The notes below the pieces were generated by a model. That model was given only the letters and a program-made list of their open reading frames with translations. It did no database searches and had not been told where the DNA came from. A stretch of DNA of 64,000 nucleotides, from assembly GCA_002279825.1 (NCBI GenBank), contig NCCV01000002.1:151252-215251 (forward strand), in the 5' to 3' direction. This stretch comes from Sphingomonadales bacterium 12-68-11 (GTDB lineage: Bacteria; Pseudomonadota; Alphaproteobacteria; Sphingomonadales; Sphingomonadaceae). Positions 1 through 9,300 of this stretch are shown here, in pieces. Both the position numbers and the translations under genes were made by a program. Numbering within the stretch: position 1 is the first letter of the stretch; each line of letters begins with the position of its first letter.

Positions 1-3000
1 CCACCGGGTAGACCCCATCGTCATTGTCCTGCCGCGCCCATTTGGACCACTCGTCTCCGGCCAAAAGGCGAAGCGTCGGCAAATGTCCGGCGTGAGGCTT
101 CGCCTCCAGTTGGTCGAGCAAGGCCAGACGGACCGGACTGGACGTCCGCTCGGCGAGCTCGAGAAGAACTGGCGGCAACGGTGCCGCGAGCGGGTCGGCC
201 ACGGCCTTGAGGGCGCGCGCCGCAACATGCGCGAATCTGTGGCGCAGGGTGCTTTCGACAATCGCCACCATTCCCCGTGCTGCCGCGACGTTGATCGCGA
301 GGAGCGCATTATCGTGGTCGTCGGTATGGGCGAGCATCCACCGCGCGTCGTCTTGCGCCTGGAGTTCCAGGACTTGCGCTAACCTGAGCCGGGCCGCGCG
401 AACGTCTTCCGGCGGATCGGCGATCGCCGCAAGCACCTTGGCGTCGGCGTCCGACAGGTCCGGTTGCTTGTCCTGCAGAAGGGCCAGTTCCGCATGCGCC
501 AGCGCCTCGAAAGTGTGCGGAAGCTGCGCGATCAGTTCCCCGGTGCGCTGCGACCAGGCCTCGGGATCGGCGCCGCGGCCGGGCGACCGATGCGCGAGTT
601 CCGACGCCAGTTGCGCGAGGCGGGCGTCACGCCCGGTGTCGACCAGCCGCGCTACCACCTCCGGGAACCGGCCCGGCAGTTGCTCCGCAAAGCAGTCGAG
701 CGCGGCTTGGCGAACCTCGGCGTCGTCATGCCCTTCGATCATCCGCTCGAGGAGTAGCTGAGTGAGGCCATCCTGCCATTGCCCGCCAGCGATAGTCCAG
801 ATCGACCGTTCTTCGACCGTGCCGCTGGCGGCTGCGGCCGCCGCCTGGAGTTCGTCGGGCGGGACTATCGCATCCTTGCGGACCAGCGCCCGCAGCCAGG
901 GGCCAAGCAAGGCGTCGCGGTGCCTATGGGAGGCCAGCACCGGCCATCCCCGTTCCGACCGGATACGATCCACGTAGGCATCGAGGTAGGTCGAGGCGGT
1001 GTAGCCATCGTCATTGTCGGCGAGATGCTCGGCATAGTCCTCGCTGACCTCGTCGTTGATCACCAGCATCCGATTGCGCGCCGCGTGTGCGAGGCCGGCC
1101 TCGGTTGGCTCGAGCACCGCGACCGCGGCATCGACGATGGGCTCGAACCCATCCAGATCGGCCAGCGCGCCCGCCGCGATGGTATCGTCGTTGCGAATGT
1201 AGCCGTAGTTGACCGAAACCGTCGCAGCCTCGACGAACGCGGCAGTCAAATCGCCGGCAAGCTCGGCCAGATCGCCGGCGAAACCCTTCGGGAACCCCGT
1301 GCTGTCTCGCGGCAGCGCGGACCGAACGAACCGCTCGGCGACGAGGCGCACGCCCGGACTGGCGCGCATCCACCTGTACCAGGCCTGGTCGCGCTCGGGC
1401 TTCTCCCAATCCAGCATGTAGGGAAATTCCTGCTGTGGACGATGCTCGATCCAGCGCGCGAACTCGGCAAGGTCGCTGCGCCCGGAGCCAACCAAGGCCG
1501 CCAACCTAAGCGCGGCTTCCAGTTCGCGTCCCTCTGCGCCGAGCGCCTGCTCGATCCAGGCGTCGACACGGTCCTGGCTGGCCCGAGACAACGTCGGGGT
1601 CAGGTCGGGAATGCGCTGCGACAGGCGAACGATCTCGGCGGCCGTTTCCACGCCCCATTGCTTGCCGGTGTCATCGTCGCGCACGAGGAGCGCCTCCACC
1701 AGAAGTCGCAGCGTTCGCCGCGCCGCTTGTGGATGGCGGGCGAGCACTTCCTCGATCCCGGCCTCAACCCTCGGATGGTAATACGACAGCGACCCGTCCG
1801 CTCCCTGGCGCAGGTTGCGTCCGGCGACGAAACCGTTGACGAACTGGCCCAGCTTATCCTCGAGCGAGGCGTCGCCATCGACGAGCGGGTCTTCGAGGCT
1901 CCGCAGCACGTCGCCGGACAGTCGGCCGTTCGGTTTGATCAGGGCCCAGACAATGGCCGCGGGTTTGACGGATTCGCGCTCCTCGATCTGCTCGACCACT
2001 GTTCGCTCGATCGCGTCCTGGTGGGCGCGGGCTATCGCGTCCTCCAGCGCAAGCCCGGGATTGGCGGCAAGCCTTTCCCTATCGAGATCCGGTAAGGCGT
2101 CGAAGAACTTGCGCAGTTCGAGCGGCAGGCTCAGTTGCCGCAGCACGGTCCGCTCGCGCTGATGCGCGAAGGCCTTGAGGTCCGCCGGTAAGCGCTTGGA
2201 CAAATTGCGGTAGAGTTTCTGCCGCTCGGGCAGGCCGTAGTTCTCAGCATCGAGCGGCATGCGCCAACGCCGGATGGTTTCAATCGCTCCACTCTGGAGC
2301 GCGACGTCGGTCCGGCTCGTGGCAATGAACAGGCGATCGTGCCGCGCGCTGTGGAAGGCCGGTGCCAACTGGTCGTTCCACGGTCTGCTGTCGGCCTCGA
2401 ACTTGAACCGTCCCCAGGGATCCTCGATATCGTAGAGCACGGGCGGCAAGCTGGCATCTGCCGCGAGTTCCGCGGGACCTTGTGTGATCCTGACGCGCCG
2501 CAAGTCCGGGATGCGCGCTTTCAGGTCAAGCCAGAGCGCGTCGACCGTCGCCGTCTTCCCGCTGCCCGATTGCCCCACGAGCATCAGCGCGTGGTGCTTG
2601 TCGAGTACGCCGGTCAGATCGCCCCAGTTGGTCGGCCTGACATAGTCTTCGCCTTCGAAGGATGCGATCAGATACCCTTCATGCCCGGCAATGACGGCCT
2701 CGATCTCCTCACGGGCCCAACGCCCACCGGAGAGGCCGCGCATGCGATTCCACGCTGCTTCGCGCAGCTGCTTGAGACATTCCTCCCATCGAGCCCGGGG
2801 AACGCGGAAGCGGTCGATAAGCAGGTCTTTGATATCGCTGACGAGACGCTCATCGTCCTGCGTGCCGATGATGGCGACGCGGCCAGCGATGTCCTTACCC
2901 GCCACCCCCAGCGCTTCGGTCACTTGGGGTGCCGGCGGCCACCGCCCGGCGCGGCGTACACTGATAGCTTTCACGGGGACGTTCAGCCCGGCGCTCGTCA

Positions 3001-3364
3001 CCAGCAAGTAGCGGGCTCCGGCATCTTCCTTGAGGCGCGCCATGGCCGACTTGCGGCGTTTGCCGTGGTTCAGGAGCTTGAGAAAGCTCGTCTGGGTCCA
3101 GGCGTTGCCCGTCCGACGCTTTGCCTGGACGATAAGGCGGTAGCCATGCATCGGTACCGGATCGGACACCGCGCCCGGTTCGAATTCTTCGAGGTCGGCT
3201 TCGAGATCCTCCTCGCTGACATGCTCGAGCGTCATTTCCTCGGTGAGGCGCCCGGCGACCATGACATCGAGCGCCAGCCATACCGACACATCGACCTGGT
3301 AGTCGAAGCCTAGAATCGACCAACTGCCGGCACCCTGTCCGGTCTGGTCAGCCTCGTCATCCAA
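1..3364 (-). CDS. Avs-like STAND NTPase with N-terminal nuclease-like domain (partial)
   Basis: This gene reads leftward and runs off the window edge; 1121 codons are visible and the C terminus is missing. TTG at 3364 is the only usable start after the in-frame TGA at 3382-3380, and GGGAG lies 9 nt upstream. Residues 1-100 resemble a PD-(D/E)xK nuclease of the DUF4297/Cap4 type: GFDYQ at 19-23, acidic residues E47 and D53, and QAK at 80-82. A P-loop NTPase follows, with Walker A GQSGSGKT at 264-271 and a Walker B-like LYDIEDPWG at about 310-318. From about residue 400 onward the protein looks all-helical, like HEAT/TPR sensor regions. Known: antiviral STAND (Avs) proteins join an N-terminal effector, a STAND NTPase and a helical sensor that detects phage proteins. 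A defence role is inferred. The gene diverges from the relaxase gene across 213 bp. Confidence 0.75.
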   Translation of the reverse strand, partial: MDDEADQTGQGAGSWSILGFDYQVDVSVWLALDVMVAGRLTEEMTLEHVSEEDLEADLEEFEPGAVSDPVPMHGYRLIVQAKRRTGNAWTQTSFLKLLNHGKRRKSAMARLKEDAGARYLLVTSAGLNVPVKAISVRRAGRWPPAPQVTEALGVAGKDIAGRVAIIGTQDDERLVSDIKDLLIDRFRVPRARWEECLKQLREAAWNRMRGLSGGRWAREEIEAVIAGHEGYLIASFEGEDYVRPTNWGDLTGVLDKHHALMLVGQSGSGKTATVDALWLDLKARIPDLRRVRITQGPAELAADASLPPVLYDIEDPWGRFKFEADSRPWNDQLAPAFHSARHDRLFIATSRTDVALQSGAIETIRRWRMPLDAENYGLPERQKLYRNLSKRLPADLKAFAHQRERTVLRQLSLPLELRKFFDALPDLDRERLAANPGLALEDAIARAHQDAIERTVVEQIEERESVKPAAIVWALIKPNGRLSGDVLRSLEDPLVDGDASLEDKLGQFVNGFVAGRNLRQGADGSLSYYHPRVEAGIEEVLARHPQAARRTLRLLVEALLVRDDDTGKQWGVETAAEIVRLSQRIPDLTPTLSRASQDRVDAWIEQALGAEGRELEAALRLAALVGSGRSDLAEFARWIEHRPQQEFPYMLDWEKPERDQAWYRWMRASPGVRLVAERFVRSALPRDSTGFPKGFAGDLAELAGDLTAAFVEAATVSVNYGYIRNDDTIAAGALADLDGFEPIVDAAVAVLEPTEAGLAHAARNRMLVINDEVSEDYAEHLADNDDGYTASTYLDAYVDRIRSERGWPVLASHRHRDALLGPWLRALVRKDAIVPPDELQAAAAAASGTVEERSIWTIAGGQWQDGLTQLLLERMIEGHDDAEVRQAALDCFAEQLPGRFPEVVARLVDTGRDARLAQLASELAHRSPGRGADPEAWSQRTGELIAQLPHTFEALAHAELALLQDKQPDLSDADAKVLAAIADPPEDVRAARLRLAQVLELQAQDDARWMLAHTDDHDNALLAINVAAARGMVAIVESTLRHRFAHVAARALKAVADPLAAPLPPVLLELAERTSSPVRLALLDQLEAKPHAGHLPTLRLLAGDEWSKWARQDNDDGVYPV

Positions 3365-3577
3365 ACCCTCGTACTCCCGTCAGCGCCGGACCGGTTTTCC
3401 GCTTGATCCCAGCCCGGTGGTTGTCGCAGTTCGGCATCGCGTCAAGGGCGTGCGGCCAGATCGGGGCCATAGGTCTGGCGGCGATTGGCCGAGCCTGAGT
3501 TGCGCCGTTCGTCGTCGGGCGGTGGGTTTTCTCGGGCGTCTCGCCGAGCCATGCCGACCTGGAGGCAGGCATCGTCC

Positions 3578-5536
3578 GTGAGCGAGAAAGAATTCGAACC
3601 CGAAATCGGCAAGATGCGTACGGTGCGCTCGCCCCGCGGCCGCAAGTATCTGCACGCAGTGCTGGCCGCGGCGATGCGGGCCGGGCTCAAGGGAGAGGGC
3701 ACGGGGCGCCGTTTCGGGGGCAGCCGCCTCGGGCGCGGTGCTGCGGCCGGACGCCTGCTCGGATCGCGCGACCGGCACGCCGGGTTTCGGGCGAGACGGG
3801 CCGTGGTCAAGGCGCGCATAGCCCGGCTTGGCGGCAAGGGTTTCGCCGCCGCGCGCGCGCACTTGCGTTACATCCAGCGCGACGGGGTCGGCGTCGAGGG
3901 TGTGCATGGGAGGCTCTATGCGGCGCGCGACGACGCGGCCGATGACAAAGCCTTCCTCGATCGCTGCGAAGGCGATCGCCACCAGTTCCGCTTCATCGTT
4001 TCCGCCGAGGACGGCGCCGACTATTCCGATCTGCGGCCGCTTGTGCGGCGTCTCATGGCACGAATGGAACAGGACCTCGGTACTTCGCTCGACTGGGTCG
4101 CGGCCGATCATGCCGACACCCTGCATCCGCACAGCCATGTCATCCTGCGCGGCAAGGACGAGCGCGGCGAGAACCTGGTGATCGCGCCCGAGTATATCGC
4201 GCGCGGCATGCGCGAGCGTTTGGCCGAGCTGGTCACGCTCGATCTCGGGCCGCGCTCGGATCGCGAGATCGAGGCGCGCCTCCGGCTCGATGTCGAAGCC
4301 GAGCGTCTGACCAGGCTCGACCGCCGGCTCGTGCGCGATGTCGACGCGAACCGCGAACTCGAAGCGGGCGGCAGCAGCTCGTTCGACCAAGCCTTGCGGG
4401 CGGGCCGGTTGCGCAAGCTCGAAGCGCTCGGCCTGGCCGAGAGCCTGGGCGGGGGTCGCTGGCGTCTGGCGCCCGATCTCGAAGCGACGCTCCGCGCCTT
4501 GGGCGAACGCGGCGATATCGTCCGCACGATGCAGCGGGCGCTCGGCGAGCTGCGGTCCGACAGGGCTCTGTCCGAACAGGTGGTGTTCGATCCAGCCGCG
4601 GGCCAGACGATCACCGGGCGGATCCTGGCGCGCGGGCTCGGCGACGAGATCCGGGATCGCCACTTCCTGCTGATCGACGGCCTGGACGGGCGGGTTCACT
4701 ACGTCGACATCGGGCGCGCCGATGCGGTCGAGACGCTACCGACAGGGGCGATAGTCGAGGTCGAGGCCCGCGCGGCCGCGTCGCGCGCGAGCGATCGGAC
4801 GATCGCCGCGGTCGCCCGTGCGCATCGGGGTCGCTACAGCCATGCCCTGCACGAAGCGCACGATCCGAGCGCGTCGGACGCGTTCATCGCCGCGCACGCG
4901 CGCCGGCTCGAGGCCTTGCGCCGTCCCTTGGGCCTGGAGCGGAGCGCGGAGGGCATCTGGCAGATCGGCGGCGACTATCTCGCGCGCGCCGAGGCGTTCG
5001 ACGCGCGGGCTGCGCGCGAGCGGCCGGTTGCGGTCCGCCTTCTGTCGGCTCTGCCACTCGAGCAGCTGGCCGAGCACGAGGGGGCGACCTGGCTCGACCG
5101 TGAACTCGACGCGGGGGCCGCGGTGCCGGCGCGCGATGCCGGGTTCGGCCGCGAAGTGCGCACCGCTTTGGCGGTCCGGCGCGCCTGGCTCCTGCGGGAA
5201 GGGCTGATGGCCGAAAGCGGCGAGCCGGCGAGCCTGCGTCGCGGGGCACTCGCGATCCTGCAGCGCCGCGAGCTGCTCCGCGTGTCGGAAGCGCTTGCCC
5301 GCGCGACCGGCAAGGACTTCGTCCAGCCGGTCGAGGGAACACGGCTTGAGGGGATCGTGCGTCAGCGGCTTGATCTGGCGTCCGGACGGTTCGCCCTGAT
5401 CGAAGGCCAGCGCGAGTTCGCGCTCGTGCCCTGGCGGCCGGTGCTCGAGCGCGCGCTCGGCAAACCGGTCTCAGGGATCGTACGCGAGGCGGGGACGAGC
5501 TGGACGATGGGGCGTGACCGTGGGCTCGGGCGCTAG
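3578..5536 (+). CDS. Conjugative relaxase, DUF3363 / VirD2-like
   Basis: This 652-residue relaxase is expected to nick oriT and lead the DNA strand into the recipient. The GTG at 3578 is preferred because GGAGG lies 12 nt upstream and the protein then begins with the SEKEFEPEIGKMR segment typical of the family. The frame stays open upstream to 3485, with an ATG at 3551. A candidate catalytic tyrosine is Y98 in HLRYIQR. The three-histidine metal motif is clear at about 178-187 (H-A-D-T-L-H-P-H-S-H), preceded by HQFRFIVS at 135-142. The C-terminal half is the Arg/Glu-rich DUF3363 region. In related elements the relaxase lies close to traG; here a 4.7-kb interval holding a defence-like cassette separates them. 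Confidence 0.88.
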   Translation: MSEKEFEPEIGKMRTVRSPRGRKYLHAVLAAAMRAGLKGEGTGRRFGGSRLGRGAAAGRLLGSRDRHAGFRARRAVVKARIARLGGKGFAAARAHLRYIQRDGVGVEGVHGRLYAARDDAADDKAFLDRCEGDRHQFRFIVSAEDGADYSDLRPLVRRLMARMEQDLGTSLDWVAADHADTLHPHSHVILRGKDERGENLVIAPEYIARGMRERLAELVTLDLGPRSDREIEARLRLDVEAERLTRLDRRLVRDVDANRELEAGGSSSFDQALRAGRLRKLEALGLAESLGGGRWRLAPDLEATLRALGERGDIVRTMQRALGELRSDRALSEQVVFDPAAGQTITGRILARGLGDEIRDRHFLLIDGLDGRVHYVDIGRADAVETLPTGAIVEVEARAAASRASDRTIAAVARAHRGRYSHALHEAHDPSASDAFIAAHARRLEALRRPLGLERSAEGIWQIGGDYLARAEAFDARAARERPVAVRLLSALPLEQLAEHEGATWLDRELDAGAAVPARDAGFGREVRTALAVRRAWLLREGLMAESGEPASLRRGALAILQRRELLRVSEALARATGKDFVQPVEGTRLEGIVRQRLDLASGRFALIEGQREFALVPWRPVLERALGKPVSGIVREAGTSWTMGRDRGLGR

Positions 5537-5740
5537 GTGCGGTTTGGATCGGAAGCATGGGTGGTGCCTCGCGCCGCTGGCGTAATCCCGCTTTGCGGCG
5601 CCGGTTGCCGCCGAGCCTCGGCTCTTCGGGTCTCGGCCTGACTGTGACGCTGGCACCGTTAGCTTACTGGAGCTTCGGAGACCGATGCGACGAATGCGGC
5701 GGTTCGAACCGAGAGGTTGCCCGTCTGTGGATCGTCGTGA

Positions 5741-5752
5741 ATGGTGCGATCC
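5741..5752 (+). repeat. 12-bp direct repeat, left copy (flanks defence cassette)
   Basis: The sequence ATGGTGCGATCC occurs here and again at 10202-10213, on either side of the three-gene cassette. Bases outside the 12 bp do not match. It could be a footprint of the insertion that placed the cassette between relaxase and traG, or it could be chance. Confidence 0.4.
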
Positions 5753-5786
5753 AGCGCTACCCGTTCTATGGAACAGATCAAATACG

Positions 5787-5808
5787 AATCCGGGGTTAAC
5801 CCCGGATT
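5787..5808. promoter_or_regulatory. 22-bp perfect palindrome, predicted operator
   Basis: AATCCGGGGTT is followed directly by its exact reverse complement, giving an uninterrupted 22-bp palindrome. Its right edge touches the predicted -35 box at 5807-5812, and it ends 33 bp before the regulator start codon. A dimeric DNA-binding protein is the natural reader. The adjacent HTH protein is the obvious candidate, which would make the cassette autoregulated; this is inference. Confidence 0.65.
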
Positions 5809-5841
5809 GATATGGGCACGTCTCCAAGCTAATCTGGGCAC
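5807..5841 (+). promoter_or_regulatory. Predicted sigma70-type promoter with leaderless start and paired TGGGCAC repeats
   Basis: TTGATA at 5807-5812 and TAATCT at 5830-5835 are separated by 17 bp, a near-ideal sigma70 layout. The expected transcription start, seven bases after the -10 box, falls on the A of the regulator ATG at 5842, so the message may be leaderless. No Shine-Dalgarno sequence is present. The 10-mers AT(A/C)TGGGCAC at 5810-5819 and 5832-5841 are spaced 22 bp apart, two helical turns. They overlap the spacer and the -10/+1 region, as repressor sites would. Confidence 0.6.
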
Positions 5842-6318
5842 ATGCGCTACACTCAAAGCCAGATTCGCGAACTGCTTCCGATCTCGGTGGATGCCTTTCG
5901 CACGTGGCGTGATGCCATTCCCGCTCTGGCTTTACACAAAGGGCATGCCCCCAGCTTCACGCCGGGTGACGTTGTCGCCATGGCGATCATTGCCGAACTT
6001 GTCAGAGACTTCGGTGTGCGAGTGGGAACGGTGGGCAACCGTTTAGACCAACTCTTTAAGGAGTGCCGTGGGAGATCTTGGCTCTCGCTTGAAAATTGCG
6101 TCGCATTGATCGAAGCTGACGACTTCCGCCTGATTGACGCAAGCGTCGCCAACCGCCGCGCGCCGGATGCCTCCACCCTCTGTGTGCCGTGCGCCCCCAT
6201 AATTGCGCGACTCCGCTCGGCGCTCACAGCGACTGAAGTCGACCAAGCGCAAGGCCATCTGCAGTTCCCCCCCACCTCCGTGGCTATACCGCCGGAACGG
6301 CGGGGGAAGCGAGCGTGA
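5842..6318 (+). CDS. MerR-like HTH regulator of the methyltransferase/nuclease cassette
   Basis: This 158-residue protein begins with a MerR-like helix-turn-helix (YTQSQIRELLPISVDAFRTWR, about residues 3-23), followed by a second helical part containing FTPGDVVAMAIIAELVRDFG. The C-terminal third has no recognised domain and ends in a basic tail. It has no Shine-Dalgarno sequence, and its ATG coincides with the predicted transcription start. Its last codons overlap the methyltransferase start (GTGA at 6315-6318), so the genes are translationally coupled. Its position resembles control proteins that time restriction-modification expression, although its fold differs from the classical Cro-like C proteins. 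Its role as cassette regulator is inferred from position and from the operator-like sites upstream. Confidence 0.65.
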   Translation: MRYTQSQIRELLPISVDAFRTWRDAIPALALHKGHAPSFTPGDVVAMAIIAELVRDFGVRVGTVGNRLDQLFKECRGRSWLSLENCVALIEADDFRLIDASVANRRAPDASTLCVPCAPIIARLRSALTATEVDQAQGHLQFPPTSVAIPPERRGKRA

Positions 6319-9300
6319 CCAGCGCCCTGGCATTCCCATTGGCGCCGGAGTGGAAAGATCGCTTGGGGCTCGCACATCGGCGCTCGCCTGAACTCTACGA
6401 GTCAGCCGAGGCCGTCAGCGACGTGCCGCACGCGCCGGCTATCCGAGCCGCCCTCAACGAAATGGGTGTATCGGCGATCTTCTGCGTCCAAGGTGTCCCA
6501 ACCATCGCGATCCTGGAAGCCGATCACTACGACCGCGCCGCTATTATCGATCTTCACGGCGCACTCTGGAATCAGGGCCTGGCTAGCCTGTTGCTGGTTA
6601 TCGCCGACGATACGCTCAGAGCGTTTTCGCTCGCCCGTACTCCGTTGAGCGATCCAGGCGACGCCTTCGAGACCCGCTGCCTCATCGATAGCCTCAGCCT
6701 GACGACCGAAGCGCTGCGGTTTCAGAACCTTGTCTACGGCGCGGAATCCGGACGTCTCTGGAAGGACTACGGCGAGTATTTCCCCCCGAAAGAACGCATC
6801 GATCAGGTCCTCCTCGACAATCTGAATGCGTCCCATGACCTCCTGCAAAAGGCCGCGCTCGCTCCCGATGCGGCCCAGGCCTTGCTCATACAGGCGATGT
6901 TTATCGCCTATCTTGAAGACCGGGAGATCGTAACGCCTACCTACTTTGCCGCCGTTTCCGAAAAGAGCGTGGAGAGTTTTTCGGCGCTGCTGGAAACCGG
7001 CGACGTCAATCTCTTCCGGTCCTTCTTCCGGACCCTCCACGCGGATTTCAACGGCGATCTGTTCGTCGCGCCGTGCTCCTTCGAGTCCACGGGCGAGGCG
7101 CCAGAAGTCACGCCTGCCCATCTGACGATCCTGGCGCGGTTCCGGTCAGGTCGTGAAGAAATGGCGCATTCCGGACAGCAGCGATTCTGGGGCTATGACT
7201 TCCGCTATATCCCGATCGAGCTCGTCAGCGCCGTCTACGATCGGTTCCTGGGTGAACGCGAGGCCGAACGCCGCGCCAACGGCGCCTACTACACGCCCAT
7301 GTTCCTCGCCGACACGGTCGTTTCCCAAGCGTGGGAGATGTTGCCGGATGCGACAAGGACGACAGGAAACTTCCTCGACCCCGCCTGCGGTTCAGGTGTT
7401 TTCCTCGTCCGCTCGTTTCAGCGGCTCTGCGAACACTGGCGCGCCAAGCACAAGACGCAGACGATTTCCTGGAAAACGCTGCTGTCCTTGCTGAGCCAAA
7501 TCCATGGCTGGGATTTGAATGGCGGTGCCGTTCGGGTCGCCGTGTTTTCGCTCTACGTCGCCTTGCTTGAAGAGGTGTCTCCACGCGACATCCGCAAGCT
7601 CATCACTCGGGGGAAACTCCTCCCGGAACTTTGGGGCAAGAACCTCGTCTGCCGCGACTTCTTCGAAGTGTCACCTGACGGCGCCCGATACGAGGTCATC
7701 ATCGGCAATCCGCCATGGACCAGCCGCCGCGGTCCGGCGCGTTCGTCTGTGCAGTGGAGCAAAAAAACCGGCCATCCCATGCCCTGTGGCGAGGACGCCT
7801 GGGCATTCAGCTGGAAAGCGCTTTCGCATCTCGCCGACGGCGGACTGATCGCATTCCTGCTGCCGGCGATGGGATTTTTGCATAACCACGCCCAAAAGAC
7901 GGTCGAAGCGCGTGATGCGTTCTTCCGGAAATCCCAAGTCCGCCGCGTCATCAACTTCGCCGACCTTCGCTTTCAGCTTTTCGAGAAAGCCCATCGCCCC
8001 ACAGCTCTGATCATTTACGGCAGCGCGAATGCGGGTAATTTCCCGTATCGCTTCGACTACTGGGCGCCGAAGGCCGACCTCAACCTGCGCATCAAGCGTG
8101 TCATCACGCTGAGCAGCGCGGACAAGGCCTCGCTCGGGGTGGGCGCAGTTCTCGATAACCCGCTCATCTTCAAGCAGCTCCTTTGGATGCGCGAACCGGA
8201 CGCCAAACTTTTCGGCTACCTCGCGCGGCTTCCCAAGCTAGAGGCCTTCGTCAATGATTTTGGCGGCCTAAGCCGTCGCCGCGAAGAGCCGGGCGATCGC
8301 TGGGTGATCGGGCAAGGCTATCAGCCCTTCAATGAAGACAGCGATAGCGATGCGCCTCCACTCGAAAGCGCGTATGTCGGCCGACTGCCGGACCTACCCA
8401 TTGCGGCCTACTCACGCCTAGCCCAGACTGTGGAAGGCTTAATGCCGGCCGCATCGTCGACGGTTCGTCGTCGCGGGTTCGAGGCTGGGTTCGATGGCTC
8501 GCGGATCCTTATCCCGCGTGGGGTCGAGACGTCGCAGAACCGTCTTCGCGCCGCCTATTGCGATCAGCCTCTGACCTTCCAGCATATCTTCCAAGCGATC
8601 GTGGTGCCGGAGGGCGAGAACGACCGTGCTATGCTCCTGACCGCGATACTCAATAGTCGCATCGCGGTCTGGTACGCTTTTCACGGCACCGCTTCGTTCG
8701 GGTCAGATCGACCCGAAGTCCAGCAGGCCGACCTGCTCCGCTTGCCGTTCCCATCGCCCGACGATGTCCCGGATCAAGCCGCAGCAGCCCAAGCGGCCCT
8801 TGAGCTAGTCGCGATTGTGGACGACGCACGCGAACGCTCCAACAAGCCATTTTCGATGCAGGTCGATGACAGCGAGATCCTTCGGACGATCGACCGGCTC
8901 GCGTACCAATATTTTTGCCTGTCTCCCGATGAGATCGCGCTAATCGACGACACTGTCGAGGCGATCCTTCCTGCGCTTCAGCCCCATGAAGGCCACTTCC
9001 CGAACCTCTGGGGCGCGCCTGACGAACGGCAACGCGCTCAATACGCGCGCACATTGTCGGTGAGCCTCGCGGACTGGTTCAACGGCAAGAAGATCGATGC
9101 GCGCCTTGTCGCGCGGGGCGCTGATCTGGCGATCCTGCGCCTGCATCTAGGCGGCCATGAAGAGTATGCCGAAGATGCGGTCGGCGCACTCAGCGACGTA
9201 CTCGAGCAGCTCGCAGCCCACATCCACAGGCCCCTCAACGGTAACTTCCAGCTCATGCCGGATCTGCGCGTTTTCGTCGGTGACTGTCTCTACCTCATCA

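Larger units (their letters stand above)
5537..5841. other. Intergenic region between relaxase and HTH regulator
   Basis: This 305-bp stretch holds no convincing gene; the 80-codon frame at 5557-5799 has no family features. It contains the short hairpin GCCGAG-C-CTCGGC near 5612-5624, which may end the relaxase transcript. It also has a 12-bp palindrome, CGGTTCGAACCG, at 5700-5711 and one copy of ATGGTGCGATCC at 5741-5752 that recurs before traG. The control region of the following cassette occupies 5787-5841. Confidence 0.6.

Noticed and set aside
779..2095. 438-codon plus-strand frame (and 2339-3313, 2895-3323)
   Set aside because: These are shadows of the truncated leftward STAND gene; their translations have the Arg/Asp/Gly-rich look of antisense frames, whereas the minus frame carries a Walker A and nuclease-like motifs.
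3357..3572. 71-codon leftward frame upstream of the STAND gene
   Set aside because: It has no domain, hydrophobic pattern or good start site, and it overlaps the relaxase promoter and start region.
3365..3577. Possible oriT upstream of the relaxase
   Set aside because: No nic-like consensus or inverted repeat typical of known oriT families could be recognised, so no call was made.
5557..5799. 80-codon plus-strand frame between relaxase and regulator
   Set aside because: There is no recognisable feature, and it runs through the predicted operator palindrome.
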